From Tomocerus qinae (Eukaryota; Arthropoda; Collembola; Entomobryomorpha; Tomoceridae): a DNA stretch of 64,000 nt. Every line of letters begins with the position of its first letter. The first letter of the stretch is position 1. This document shows positions 34,285-46,189 of the stretch, one piece after another. The position numbers were made by a program, and so were the translations under genes. The notes under the pieces are model-generated. The model did no database searches and was not told the origin of the DNA. It saw only the letters and a program-made list of their open reading frames with translations. The stretch spans positions 140,079,875 to 140,143,874 of the forward strand of contig CM034546.1 of assembly GCA_020055645.1 (NCBI GenBank). Direction: 5' to 3'.

Positions 34285-35205
34285 GGGTCTTGACCAGGGT
34301 TGTGGGTCAGGTTTTTTATGGGTTGAGGTTTTTTGATTTTTTTGGCAAAAAACCCACCCCGCTTCACTTAAAAAACCCGGGGTTTATTGGGTTTTTTACA
34401 AAGTATACTATAATGTACACTAAAGCTCCATTTATATAAGCAAAACATACTAACTTTGTCATATTTCTATTCGAAAATGTAAACAAATGCATAGTTTGCA
34501 TAATCAGGTAGAAACAAAATAATATAGCTGTTTTCTACTTTAATACTTGCAGTAATTCTGTATCGTGAATCACGTGAATATATAAGAAATCACGATCATG
34601 ATGTCTGTATTATTTGTTTCAAGCACGTATGTATGCAGAACTGAGTTTCGGAGGGGGCTAGATTTCCAATAGATATTTTAAGTATATAAATTTTTGCCAT
34701 TTTTTGAAGGAAATGAGTCAAAAACGGCCTTAAAATGATTGTTATTTGGAGAAGAAAATCACATTTTCTTGGATTTGGGGGGGGGGCTTCAGCCCGTAAA
34801 GCCTATCCCTAAATATGTCCTTGATTTGTTTTATGTATATTTTAGTCGCTGTGAAGATATTGGTTTATATAATTAACTTTTACTTACGAATCAATCAGTA
34901 ATATGTAATAATGCATAGTTTTTCACAAGTAGTTATCAAACGGTAATATAGGTGCTCATGAAAAATACTGCGTGTTAACTGTGCTAAAACATGTTAAAAA
35001 TTTTTATGCCTTAATTTTTTGATTTTATAGACGTAAATAATGGTAGTTTTAGGATTACATGGTTGTTGTTATTGTCAGCTGTAGTTTTCCTATATATACT
35101 ATAGTATACTTAGTATAGGTTTGTATTTATGCCTATAATTATATAAAAAACCCTTAAACCCAAAAAAACCCGGGGTCGAGGGTTTTTTCCTAAAAAACCC
35201 GGGAG
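34285..35205. mobile_element. Dispersed element, copy 2 (GGGTTTTTT ends)
   Basis: The left end is rich in ggttttttatgggttg and aaaaaacccgg motifs and the right end in the complementary cctaaaaaacccgg, so the ends are inverted repeats. The interior matches 11573-12214. A CAGGG start at about 34297 would suit a hAT element, but I could not establish an exact duplication. No coding capacity. Confidence 0.65.
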
Positions 35206-35255
35206 AAATGACTCTACGTACTGACGACACCCCCGGTCAAAACCCTAATACGATA

Positions 35256-35379
35256 AGGGGTGACGTCAATGATGAAAATTACGAAGTAAAAAGTTCTTTC
35301 ATAACAGTCACTATAAACATCCGTTTTAATACTGTCCATTACAAATTTTTTTACAATTTACTACTTTTATAATATTATT
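35256..35379. other. No gene seen
   Basis: Short spacer between the LTR end and the endonuclease relic. Confidence 0.3.
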
Positions 35380-35705
35380 CGTAACATAGATTTCATATAG
35401 AATTGGCACATGATTACTTTGTAGAGATGGTATCTCTTTGAAGTCATAAGATGACGCATTGAAATTTTCTGTAGTGATGCATATGTCGATAGGCTCTCTC
35501 CGCTTTTATTAATTCAAGCATATTCTCCATTTTTATCTGAGGTTGTTGTACCATTTATAATGGTTGGGTTGTGCTGACACATGAGTTGTAGTAGTTCTTT
35601 TTCTTTGGCATTTACTTACAGTCCTTTGAATTTCGTTGTCGTAAGTGTGTAAAATAGGTGTAATTGGTTTCACATCCTATTCTAAAGTTGAAGTCCCCCA
35701 CAAAA
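35380..35705 (-). pseudogene. Non-LTR endonuclease fragment (other family)
   Basis: The minus strand encodes IFVGDFNFRIG (GDFN motif) near 35705 and, after breaks, a KRREPIDICITT-like and SNHVPI segment, as in the second half of an APE endonuclease. It abuts the 3' end of the second family 1 retrotransposon copy. Confidence 0.5.
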
Positions 35706-36294
35706 ATATTGGTATTGGTTTTATTTCTTGAAAGGTTATAGGCAGTTTTACATTATAGTACATTAATACACGTCATAATATATCACTGAATTTAAAGCCT
35801 GGAAGTACAATAAATAGTAAACACAATAGACCTATTATAATAAAAATTAATCCACTTTAGTTAGTCATAATTAAATCAATTAGAGAGCCTTATCATAAAT
35901 TAACTTTATTGACTTTATTGTCTAGTAATGGCCCTACTGGTACTCTCGTAGTACGGTGGTAGCATTGCTCTAAAGCGATGGAGATTTTAGCATGTCAGTT
36001 CCAAATTTATTTAGGAGGATTCTCCTACGGTAATCTAACCTTTCTAGATCAATGCTCACACATATGTCATTGTACCCACTTTCCGAAATTTTTCGTCCTT
36101 TAATGACGGATAAGGCCCTTTTTGGCACATTTTCAATCGTCAAGCTCAGTTCTTGTGTCAGACCTGGACCTCAAATTACACGCGTATTCTAACACCGGCC
36201 TTCCATAAGTTTTATAAGCATGTAATAATTCTGACTCCCCAAATCCAAATCTTTTTAAATTCAGTAAGATGACATTTTTGATGACGCCTTTTTA

Positions 36295-37313
36295 GCTCGC
36301 CTGAATAAGGCAGCTTATAGAACCGCACAGTCCGTCCGTTAGTGAACACGATAACTTTCGAACGCATTAATAGATTTTTACCAAACTTGGCGAAAACAAT
36401 GCCTATGGACCACTGAAAACCCCTATTGAAAATAGGCCACATTGGTCCACTGGGTACCAAGATACCGCGCGCTCACTTTGTCTTCATTTTGATAGACAAA
36501 GTAGAAAATGAACATTAAAAATTTCAATTGCGTTTCCCATTAACTGTTAGCATATAGTATAAAATATTTCATACCGCTTCTAACGGACTTTAGATTTCAT
36601 AGTAAAGCAACTACAACCGGAATGTACCGCTTATAGGATATTTTATGTCTTTTGCTTTTTAGAGTCAGTATTAACCGATTTTGATTTCCTTTTAATTATG
36701 ATAGATAATATTAATCCATTAATTTTCTTTTAACTTTGATAGTCAAAATAAATCTATTTTGACTTTCTGTTGATTTTAATAATCAACATTAACCTATTAT
36801 AATTTTCTGTTAATGTTGATAGCCAACATTAATATAATTTGATTTTCTGTTGATTTTCATTGTCAATAATAATCAAATTTGATTTTCTATAGATTTTCAT
36901 GGTCAACATTAATCTATATTGCATTTCTGTTGATTTTGATAGCCAACATTAATCTGTTTTGATTTTCTATTGATTTTGATAGCCATATTAATCTATTTTG
37001 ATTTTCTGTTGATTTTGATAGCCAACATTAATATAATTTGACTTTCTGTTGATTGTCATTGTCAACAATAATCAAATTTGATTTTCTAAAGATTTTCATG
37101 GTCAACGTTAATCTATTTTGATTTTCTATTGATTTTGATAGCCAACATTAATCTATTTTGATTTTCTATTGATTTTGATAGCCAACATTAATCTATTTTG
37201 ATTTTCTGTTGATTTTGATAGCCAACAACATTAGTTTGTTAATGTATCTTTTCCACCATTATTATACCAAAGATGTGCACACGATCCCCTTTACTCAGGC
37301 GAGATTCTGTAGG
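36295..37313. mobile_element. TTTTA-flanked repeat A (1,019 bp)
   Basis: Flanked by TTTTA at 36290-36294 and 37314-37318. It starts GCTCGCCTGAATAAGG, then atagaaccgcacagtccgtccg, contains an array of 40-bp units (attttgattttctgttgatt plus ttgatagccaacattaatct) and ends ctttactcaggcgag then CTGTAGG. GCTCGCCTGA and TCAGGCGAG form an inverted pair near the ends. It interrupts the RT region. Class unknown. Confidence 0.7.
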
Positions 37314-38967
37314 TTTTAACAATTATATCAGTGTGATGGTCCTATTTTAATTTTCAGAAATAGTTACTCCCAGCAACTTGTTTGTTTGCAATCTACGAAT
37401 TTCAATACCAGCTATACATATTTCCACATATCGCTTACAGATTTAATTTTAGTGAAGTCTATTACCACATACCCACATTTAAGTGCATTAAACTCCATTT
37501 TTTGCTCTTTCACCCACTGGTTCATGTCGTCTAACATCTCTTGACCTTGTGGTCGTTTATGCAAAACTATCTCAACAACGGTAGTGTCGTCTACAAAACC
37601 CGAAATTTAAAAATTGTTTTTGTATTTTTCTTCAAACTTTTGTAAGAAAGGGTTAATATGAGCTAAAAGGCACATGGGACCAATCTTCGTACCCTGGGGC
37701 GTCCCGCAACTGCACCTTAAACTGTCAGAAACGATAGTTCCACAGTTAACCCTTTGAGTGCGATTAAAATCTAATTAGCCACAAGGTGGTAAATAAATCT
37801 ACTTTATAATGCTTATACAAATAGTTTATCAGTATACAGTGATCAACAAGCTGAAAAGCTTTGGAAATATTGAAAACATATAATATAGCTGTTGTTCCAG
37901 TCTTTTCTAATGCTCGGTTTAGGTAACTTTAGGTAACACAGTTATTGTAGCTTCCTTACAAAAACTCGGGACTTTACAACTTTCAAAACTGAAATTCATT
38001 ATGTGAGCTACAATATAACACAATTCCATTGCAAACTCATTTAATATTGATATAGGTACAGTATTTGGTAGAATCGGCTTATTTGGTTTAAGAGAGACTA
38101 TTAGGTTGTATACATCATGATCCGTTAAAGTAGTTGGATGACTAGACTCAATTCTTACTTTAGGTATATAATCTTAAGGCACGCCTTTAACACTAGTTGC
38201 AGTTTTGATTTTCTCGTAGTTTGCAATATTCAACATTTCTAGCAAACTTGGGGGATTGCTATCGTCAACAATCAGTGATAATGTACTGAATAGAACTTTC
38301 GGATCGGTTTTGGAGCCATTGAGATCACTTACTAAATTGTACCAAGATTTACTATAATTGGGTATTTTATCTGCATTTTTTTCTCTAGTGGCTAATTTAG
38401 CCTCTCTAATCTCCCTTTGTAACACGTCTCTCATCTCTCTCCACTTACTATTTTGTATTTATAAAATTTATTTCTTTTCACCAAAAGTCGTCTAATTAGA
38501 GGAGTAATCCAAGGTTTGTCATTAAATTTCCTCAGTTTTGATTTTAGAGGAAAATAACATTACAATGTTGTTGTAAATTGATTGGCCTTTTCATCAATGG
38601 TGTTTGCATTGAGAACACATTCCCATGTTTCGGAATGTAATTATTTTTGAAATAAGGATTTACTTAGTTCACTGAGAGGCCTGTGAGTGACTTGACACTT
38701 TGAACGCGAGGATTTGTTCTTATTAGACGGCTTAGGTTTACACAAGACAGAGAGATGCTTTGAATTCCCTAACGGCGGTATTGGTTCTGGGTCATGATAA
38801 AAACTTTTTATATTAGTGATTATTTTATCTAATGCAGACATTGTACCATCATTTTGTAATATGTTGGAAAATTAATGATTTGCTTTAACTTACAATTGTT
38901 ACACAGTGTGTTTACGTTGAAATCGTTGAAGTTACCAGCTATTACTATTCCTGTACTAGGAGTTTTA

Positions 38968-39743
38968 GCTCGCCTGAGGAAGCGAGCTTATAGAACCGCA
39001 CAGTCCGTCCGTCCGTCCGTTTGCCAACACTGTAACTTTTGAACGCAACGACGGAAGTTGGCATTAAATGGACATTAAAAGTTTAATTGTGTTTCCTAAG
39101 AATTGTTAGGCGATAGTATATAATATTTAACTCCGCTTCGACCAAATTTAAGATTTTATAATAAAGTAAATATGACAGGAAAATAACTATTATAGGACGG
39201 AAATAAATCTATTTCGCATTTGTATGTAATTGATAGTCAAATTTATTTTTCGAGTAACTTTTCATTATGATAGTTAATACCTACCAATTTTTATTTTCTT
39301 TTGATTTTTATACTCAATATTAATCAATTTTTATTTTCTGTTGATTTTGATACTCATTGTTAATCAATTTGGGATTTCTGTTTATTTTGATACCCAATGT
39401 TAATCAATTTGGGATTTTTGTATATTTTGGTACTCAATATTGATCTATTTTTGATTTTCTGCTGATTTTGATATTCAATATTGATCTATTTTCTGTTGAA
39501 TTTGACAGCCAATATTAATCAATTTTGATTTTGTTAATTGTAATGTTCAATAATTATTAATTTTGATTTTCTGTTGATTTTGATAATCAATATAAATCTA
39601 AATCGATTTTGATTTTCTGTTGATTTTAATACTCAATATGAATCAATTATTAATTTTTATTGTGAATTATGAATTATATTAATCTAATTTGGATTAGTTA
39701 ATCCCCTTTACTCAGGCGAGCTTTTGTTACGGCTTGCTGTAGG
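38968..39743. mobile_element. TTTTA-flanked repeat B (776 bp)
   Basis: Same family as 36295-37313. Flanked by TTTTA at 38963-38967 and 39744-39748, it starts GCTCGCCTGAGGAAGC, shares the cagtccgtccgtccgtccg block, has a shorter degenerate array of 40-bp units, and ends atcccctttactcaggcgag...gctgtagg. It interrupts the endonuclease region just after the GDFN-equivalent part. Confidence 0.72.
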
Positions 39744-40330
39744 TTTTAATCTTACTTGGTCACATGAGTACTGCAGGAATTCTAATAATTCAATGCAGGT
39801 AGCTCTGTCTTTTTTCAAATGTGTTCCCGTTTTTTGGTGGGTAATATATTCCGCAAACCGCGATTCCTTCCATTTCACTAGGTAAAAGCTTGGGTCTTAC
39901 ATAAATCCAAACTGCCTCAATATTTTTTGGTATATTTATATCTGAATAAACTTTACTGGACAGGACATCACTTACAAATATGAACACACCACCCCCAATT
40001 TTATCAGTTCTTTTGACCTCATACCAGACATAATCACTGATTTCCAGATTTGATCCTTCCTTCTCCAAGGTTTCGGTTATAATTGCGATGTCCACCTCCT
40101 TCTCAAGTATCTGTAACTGGAATTCTGATTTCTTGTTATTGAGGGACGTTGCATTGGAATTTTGATTTCTTTTGGTATGTATTTTAAGGTTGTTTTCCGA
40201 TTTGCCTGAGCGATGGTTTGATGGGCCATTTAGATATTTTCCTTATCTTTTTCATTTTTCCCGCTCTGGTTCCTCTGAATTTGAAAAATCTCATCGAAAA
40301 ATTGATTACCATTTATAATTTGATCTTCGT

Positions 40331-40720
40331 ATAGTTTCCCATCACCATAATTGGGTTTTTAGTTGTACGTAATTTGATTTGATTATATATATTTATTACT
40401 TGCCTAATTGTTTCATGGCGATCCAGGGTTGACGACAATGTCTGGCAAAGAAACCCATCTACCAGATCCATTGCCTAATGTGTAATATTAGGCACTGCCG
40501 GTCAACCATATGTTTGTTATGTTTACAATGTTTACATATATATTCCAATAGCCACCACCTCGTTGTTAACAATTTTTGGTATTTTCGTTTATTTGTGAAG
40601 ACTATTAACTTATTCCTGTACTATCAAGTCTACTGTATAAGCTGCATATTACGTTAGAGGTATTTTACAGATAATTGCTCGTCAATTTAATTAATAATTA
40701 AAATTACTTAGAACTTAACC
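40331..40720. other. 5' flank of the decayed retrotransposon
   Basis: Contains ttcccatcaccataattgg and agggttgacg.., which resemble the sequence upstream of copy 1 near 10.86-10.92 kb. No gene. Confidence 0.45.
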
Positions 40721-40724
40721 CTAG

Positions 40725-41000
40725 ACTACATGACATGTCCCAAATGGGATTTTTCTGACTTTGCTGTGCTCTAACTTTGAGCAGGTATGCCGCATAACCT
40801 CGTGGATTTTTGCATTTGTCACAAATACGTTTCTCTGCTTATATTTTTTAATTCAAGTAATTTTGACCATAAATTAGATTTTAAAAAAATTAAGAAATAA
40901 AAATGGGACCTAATTACTATGTTAATACATGACATGTCCCAAATGGGATTGTACACAGTTTTATAATCGGACAAATCCCATTTGGGACAAGTCATGTAAT
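40725..41000. repeat. piggyBac-like end and inverted catgacatgtccc repeats
   Basis: TTAA at 40725-40728 is followed by CCCTAGACTACATGACATG, close to the canonical piggyBac terminus. The motif catgacatgtcccaaatggg occurs at about 40738 and 40929 and inverted at about 40975-40998. No second TTAA-bounded end was found, so this may be a truncated or internal-repeat remnant. Confidence 0.4.
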
Positions 41001-41054
41001 CGGTGATCTACAGACAAAATCGAGATGGAAATATGCTAAATTACATTTATATTT

Positions 41055-41190
41055 GGGTCAGTTATCTTTGGGTCAGTATTTTAATTTATGTTTGGGTCAG
41101 TATCTTAATTTATGTTTGGGTCAGTATTTTAATTTATGTTTGGGTCAGTATTTTAATTTATGTTTGGGTCAGTATTTAAATTTATGTTAT
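41055..41190. repeat. 24-bp tandem repeat
   Basis: About six copies of tttgggtcagtattttaatt plus tatg. Being a multiple of three it keeps a plus frame open (Gly-Gln-Tyr-Phe-Asn-Leu-Cys-Leu repeats); not considered coding. Confidence 0.85.
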
Positions 41191-41820
41191 GGTCAGGGTT
41201 GCGGTGGACAAAATGAGGGGGGTGGTCGAAATTGGACAAAATGTATTTCATCCACCTGAATTTCATCCACGTGGATGGATGAAATAATAGAATTTTACGA
41301 AAAATAAAAATGCAACAAGTCCGCAGTAGTAAATAGGAAATAAAGAGAAATGCTAAATAAATAAAATATGAAAATTTGTGCAATTTCCATATTTTCACTA
41401 CTAACTGCTTTCTAATGGCCTATAAAAGTATAGAATCTATCCCAAAGTTATAAATGACAAAATTATTTATATGTAAAGTGCATTTCTAATGGAAGATCAT
41501 TGTTAATTTTATTATCTTAAAATTCACATTTAATTCGAGATTTAACAATGTATTGTATAAAACTCATGGATAATTTATCAATAATATTGCCATAATTGTA
41601 TAATAAATTATACAATTATTTTCTATTTAAAACTTTAAAGTCACAAAATGTAGAACACTGCCAGGGACAGAGATAAAGATCAAAAATCTAAAGTAAGCTG
41701 CAATTGATTTAACTTGTTTAGTAAAATAGCAGCTGCACATACTATGGTAAATGCAGCGTTATTAAATGTATGGTGCAATAAAACTATAATTAATCAATTA
41801 ATTCCTTAACTTTTGGTATC
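41191..41820. other. No gene seen
   Basis: AT-rich. A near-palindrome atttcatccacgtggatgg lies at about 41262. It could include the 3' end of the hAT element. Confidence 0.4.
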
Positions 41821-43816
41821 CTAAAAACATTTATCTCCTTGAATTGTACGATAAATCACACAAAGCTGTTGTGACCTCTCCAAGGATATATTGTTTCTAG
41901 TTTTAGTAATAATGTTGCCTAGAGTAGAAAAGCATCGTTCTTGACCTGCAGTACTTGCAGGCAAGGACAACAATTGCTGTGCGAGGTGGCTGATATTTTC
42001 CAAATTTGCCCAAGAAGACACTTCCTCCCACCATATAACCAGATCCATTTTCTCCAGAACGGTGTTCATCATCATGGAAGGCGGATATTTTTCATTATCT
42101 AAGCGATTTAAAGCCGACGCACAGATAATAAAGTTTGCATTTCTTTTCCCAAGCCACATCCTTCCCTCCTCCAAATATTTAACGGGCAAGTCTTTTCCTG
42201 TTGAGTTAAAAGTGCCATTAAATGTATTAAAGGAATACGTAACTTAATATTTCAGAACAATTAAAGTAAATAATAAATACCTCGATAGTGACAATATATA
42301 GCTATAGCGTGACAATTCATTCCAAGTTTGCAGTACTTCTGAAAATGAAGATTATTAGCCAGTGTTGATATTCTTTCTAGTTTTATCCATTGGTTCACAG
42401 CATCAGCAACGGAGCTGCTGTCTGACTGGAGCTGAATAATTGTAGAAGTGGTAAAAATATGAATAAAAAATGCATGGAAATTTTAAAGTTAATATACTTA
42501 TGTTCTATGAATATCAAATAACCTCGTCTAACGCGACACAAATAGGTTTCATTGTTTCAATGGCCTCTTCAACATCTTTGTATATCCCATTGTCATTGAT
42601 AATTAGAAAGATTTCAGCATCCAAGTTACAATTTGCCATTCTTGAGATCTCTAAATACTTCGGATGATACTCCCTATAATTCAGTAGCGTATCAACTTGA
42701 GAATTCCATCTTACATCCGATGGAATTACAGGACGTTTCCCTTTGATCGCTTTTAAAGCTGCACTTGGAAAATCTCTATTTTTAAAGTATTTTTGGACTT
42801 GGCAATTAATTGTTCAGACGTCATGTGCTGGCCCACTAAATTGAGAAGATGCGAGTTGCAACCGTATAGGTACAAATTTGGATTTTCTTTAGAAATTTGA
42901 TACCGCATACATTTCATGGTGTTACAGTTGTCGGTTGCTAATCCAATAATTTTGCATTCAAACGTTTCCTCAGCTTTCTGTACAGCTTGATAAAATAGCT
43001 CTTTGCAAAATTTTGCCGTTTTTGAATTTGTTTCAGCATTTACAGCATCCAAAAAATAGTTTTTGTGGCCAAAACAAGTGCTATGTGATATAATAGCCTC
43101 ACGTTGATTGCTAGTCCAGCCATCTTGCAAAATTACGACATCTTTTCCATAGAGTTTGCTCTTGATGTCCTGAAGTGTCTCTTCGTATGTTTCATTCAAA
43201 AGAGAATTTGAAATAGTATCTCTACATGGAAGATTATACGATGGTCTCAGTTTGCTGACGAAATTCTTGAATTTGGGGTTTTCGACAAGGCTGAAAGGAA
43301 AATTGCATCCATATATAAATTTAGCTAAAATTTTGTCCAGTTCAACCTTTTCTTTATTATTTATTCTGTCGACAAACTTTTTCATTTCCATCTTTATCGG
43401 ATTTGTTTTCAACGTTGGAAATTGGAGGCCTTTTGCTTTTGCACTGGAGACATTTTCTGTACAGCCTTAATCGTAAAATAATGATTCCAGATAGAATCAG
43501 CCTTTCTTCCACTGGAATTTTTACTCAACTCATTGGATTTATTAGTGCTTCCAAATTTTCTTCTTGGTTTCTTCCTTTTTCGAACCCTAGTTGCGCTAGC
43601 AAATTCTTGGCTACTCTCTGAGGATACTGAAGAAATATTTGAATTTTCGTAATTCGAATGATTTGCTTCGTCTTCAGAATGGCTGTCCGGTTGGAAGTCA
43701 TCATTGGATGTCTGAATATTTTGTTGTGGTATTACCTCCATGTTTACACTGTCCATGTCCAAAATTCTTGACACAGTTACTTTCGAATGGCAAAATGGAC
43801 TCCTGTTCATCGTCAT
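41821..43816 (-). pseudogene. hAT superfamily transposase
   Basis: The minus strand, 5' to 3', starts with an N-terminal Ser/Asn-rich region and basic stretch (VRKRKKPRRKFG) followed by an IWNHYF segment like the end of a BED finger (43816-43409). The core at 43412-42753 has the NPKFKNFVSKLRPSY and IISHSTCFGH region and GLATDNCNTMK. A continued core (42752-42525) includes RPVIPSDVRWNSQ. Two further exons, 42431-42281 and 42197-41821, are joined by GT/AG sites in matching phase; the last carries the hAT dimerisation motif (LLSLPASTAGQERCFSTLGN). There are frame breaks near 43410 and near 42795, where one base appears lost, so this copy is inactive. DNA cut-and-paste transposase; TIRs were not located. 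Confidence 0.85.
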
Positions 43817-43849
43817 CGTGTTCCAAATTTGCTTTCACTTCGTTTTCAA

Positions 43850-44370
43850 CACTTCAACAAAAAATTAAACATTTTTCGATCGGAACTATCAAAATGTCTG
43901 AAATTTTTATTAAAATTCTCCCAATCAGTGGTTTATCAGAATCAGTTATCATTACAATTGAATGGCAAGGTTATCGGTCCTTTATACATTTTTCATCTTT
44001 AGGGTATAATAAATATTCGGAACACTTCAACAAAAAATTAAATATTTTTCGATCGGAACAATCAAAGTGTCCGAAATTTTTATTGAAACCCTCCTAATCA
44101 GTTATCTATCAGAATCAATTATCATTACAATTGAATGGCAAGGCTATCGGTTTTAAAATCTTTTTTCATCTTAAGGGTATAATAAATATTCGGAACACTT
44201 GAACAAAAAATTAAACATTTTTCGATCGGAACTATCAAATTGTCTGAAAATTTTACTAAAAATCTCCCACTCAGTGGTTTATCAGAATCTATTATCATTA
44301 CAATTGAATGGCAAGATTATCAGCCCCTTATACTTTTTTCATCTTAAAGGTATATAGAATATTCGGATCA
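43850..44370. repeat. 173-bp satellite, three units
   Basis: acttcaacaaaaaattaaac starts recur at 43851, 44024 and 44197 (173 bp apart), with a broken fourth start at about 44366. Units share tttttcgatcggaac, gtttatcagaatc and gaatggcaag. The length is close to a nucleosome repeat. The array begins about 35 bp beyond the first Met of the hAT transposase. Confidence 0.9.
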
Positions 44371-44394
44371 ATTGAATCGTTTTTGAATAAGAGT

Positions 44395-44830
44395 TGAAGG
44401 TCTCCCACTTATGCTACACCGTTTCGGAATGAGTGTTGAAGGTCTCCCACTTATGCTACACCGTTTTGGAATGAGTGTTGAAGGTCACCCACTTATGCCA
44501 TACCGTTTTAGAATAAGTTTTGGAAGTCTCCCACTTATGCCACACCGTTTTGGAATAAGTGTTGAAGGCTTCCCACTTATGCTACACCGTTTCGTATAAA
44601 GTGTTGGAGGTCTCCCACTTATGCTACACCGTTTTGGAATACGTGTTGAAGGTCTGCCAGTTATGGTGCAGCATTTTGGAATTTAATTTGGAAATCGCCC
44701 ACTTATTCTACACCTTTTTGGAATTGTTGTTGGAAGTCTCCCACTCTTGCTACATGGTTTTGGAATTAGTGTTGATAGTCTTCCTGTCGTTATACACTGG
44801 TTTGGAATTAGTGCAGGATTCCCCCTCATG
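44395..44830. repeat. 42-bp tandem repeat
   Basis: tctcccacttatgctacacc recurs at 44401 and 44443 and then about every 42 bp, roughly ten copies with drift. Because 42 is a multiple of three, 14-residue repeats are open in both orientations. On the minus strand the array is preceded by a non-repetitive start (MEVSQSKLAELVALGLARR, from 44937), so a small repeat protein is conceivable, but the frame breaks at 44683. Confidence 0.85.
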
Positions 44831-44839
44831 CTGCTGTTT

Positions 44840-45160
44840 GAAAAGCCCATCTTTGGCAGGTTTCTAGGTTTGGGTTTAACGCGCCTGGCCAAACCAAGTG
44901 CGACCAGCTCTGCCAATTTGCTCTGGGAGACTTCCATGTTAACTCGAAAAAAAAGTCAAGGATGTTCGCGGCGAGTCTACTCGTCTCACGCGTTAACATT
45001 GCAGATTTTTAACAGTGCGCGCAATGAATGTACACTGCAATGCTAACCAAAAACAAGGAATTGGAATCCTTGATGAGAGCGAAAACTTACCGTGGGACTA
45101 TGCATAGTTTGTGTGCTATGCTATGCTATAGTACCCCATCCTATTCAGTCCACACCTCTG
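44840..45160. other. No firm gene
   Basis: Contains the possible minus-strand start at 44937 noted for the 42-bp array; otherwise unique sequence. Confidence 0.35.
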
Positions 45161-45174
45161 CCTGCACGTCCATA

Positions 45175-45785
45175 ATATGGCCATACATTCAGTATATATG
45201 CCTATATATATTCAGTAAATATGTCTATATATTCAGTATATATGCCTATATACTCAGTATATATGCCTATATATACAGTATTTATGTCTATATATTCAGT
45301 ATATATGTCTATATTCCAGTATATATGCCTATATTCCAGAATATATGCCTATATTCCAGAATATATGCCTATATTCCAGAATATATGCCTATATTCCAGA
45401 ATATATGCCTATATTCCAGTATATATGCCTATATATACAGTATTTACGTCTATATATTCAGTATATATGCCTATATATTCAGTATATACGCCTATATATA
45501 CAGTATTTACGTCTATATATTCAGTATATATGCCTATATATTCAGTATATATGCCTATATATTCAGTATATATGCCTATATATTCAGTATATATGCCTAT
45601 ATATTCAGTATATATGCCTATATATTCAGTATATATGCCTATATATTCAGTATATATGCCTATATATTCAGTATATATGCCTATATATTCAGTATATATG
45701 CCTATATATTCAGTATATATGCCTATATATTCAGTATATATGCCTATATATTCAGTATATATGCCTATGTATTCCGTATATATTT
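45175..45785. repeat. 21-bp AT-rich tandem repeat
   Basis: The unit ttcagtatatatgcctatat plus a, 21 bp (ttcag at 45541 and 45562), about 29 copies, with a run of attccagaatatatgcc variants (45310-45420). All three plus frames remain open because the unit has no stops and is a multiple of three; the resulting Tyr/Ile repeat frames are artefacts. Confidence 0.92.
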
Positions 45786-45789
45786 ATTA

Positions 45790-46185
45790 ATATTATTATT
45801 TTTATGGCAAATGTCGCTCCTATCGGGCTATTGCCCATGGAGCCATAAGTGTGAATGAATTGTTTACATTATAATATATTAGTTATTTTAGCTTGCCGTG
45901 TTAAGTTAACATGTTAACATGGACTTGACTCTATAACAAGTTTGTTGTTATTAACCTATATCTTAATCCTCATACCAGCCCAAGTCTACACAAGGGCTGG
46001 GGCGAGTTTCTAGTGTTAGTCTTTGAGTTATATTTGTATACTTATTTACCCTAATCTACCGTGTCTATTTCTGTCTCTTTTATGTATTGCCTGTCTCTCA
46101 AATTTCCTTGTTCGTATTTAAACACCGCTTTGTATGCGCACTTTTTTTGTAATTTTTTAATTCGGACTTGATGGTTATGCAACAT
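45790..46185. other. No gene seen
   Basis: Unique sequence without recognisable coding. Confidence 0.4.
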
Positions 46186-46189
46186 ATGA

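Larger units (their letters stand above)
33833..35255. mobile_element. Solo LTR (copy 1) carrying two nested insertions
   Basis: The ends and interior match the solo LTR at 56775-57165: start TGTCAGATATAGGC, the block tgtagtgcgcgcgtccgaaa, the gaggaagcgaagccaaa block, and the end ctacgtactgac...accctaatacga. The LTR is split by a hAT MITE (33867-34131) and by the dispersed repeat of about 34285-35205. Part of the LTR interior seen in the other copy is missing at the second insertion. Confidence 0.75.
35710..40330 (-). pseudogene. Non-LTR retrotransposon family 1, decayed copy 2
   Basis: It follows the copy at 7.6-10.9 kb in the same orientation. Endonuclease pieces are at 40095-39790 (IITETLEKEG, GGGVFIF, AVWIYVRPKLLP) and 38841-38641 (SALDKIITNI...GNSKHLSVLCKP). 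A domain piece is at 38434-38174 and RT pieces at about 37990-37320 include the GTPQG-equivalent and a broken VDD box. 3' sequence runs down to about 35710. Many frameshifts. Two later insertions (36295-37313 and 38968-39743) split it; aligning with copy 1 shows their positions. Confidence 0.8.

Noticed and set aside
41153-41398. Minus-strand 81-codon hydrophobic frame
   Set aside because: Partly antisense to a 24-bp repeat and without a recognisable signal or domain.
45028-45858. Three overlapping open frames of 167-276 codons
   Set aside because: Produced by the 21-bp tandem repeat, which is a multiple of three and lacks stops; content is only Tyr/Ile/Ser repeats.
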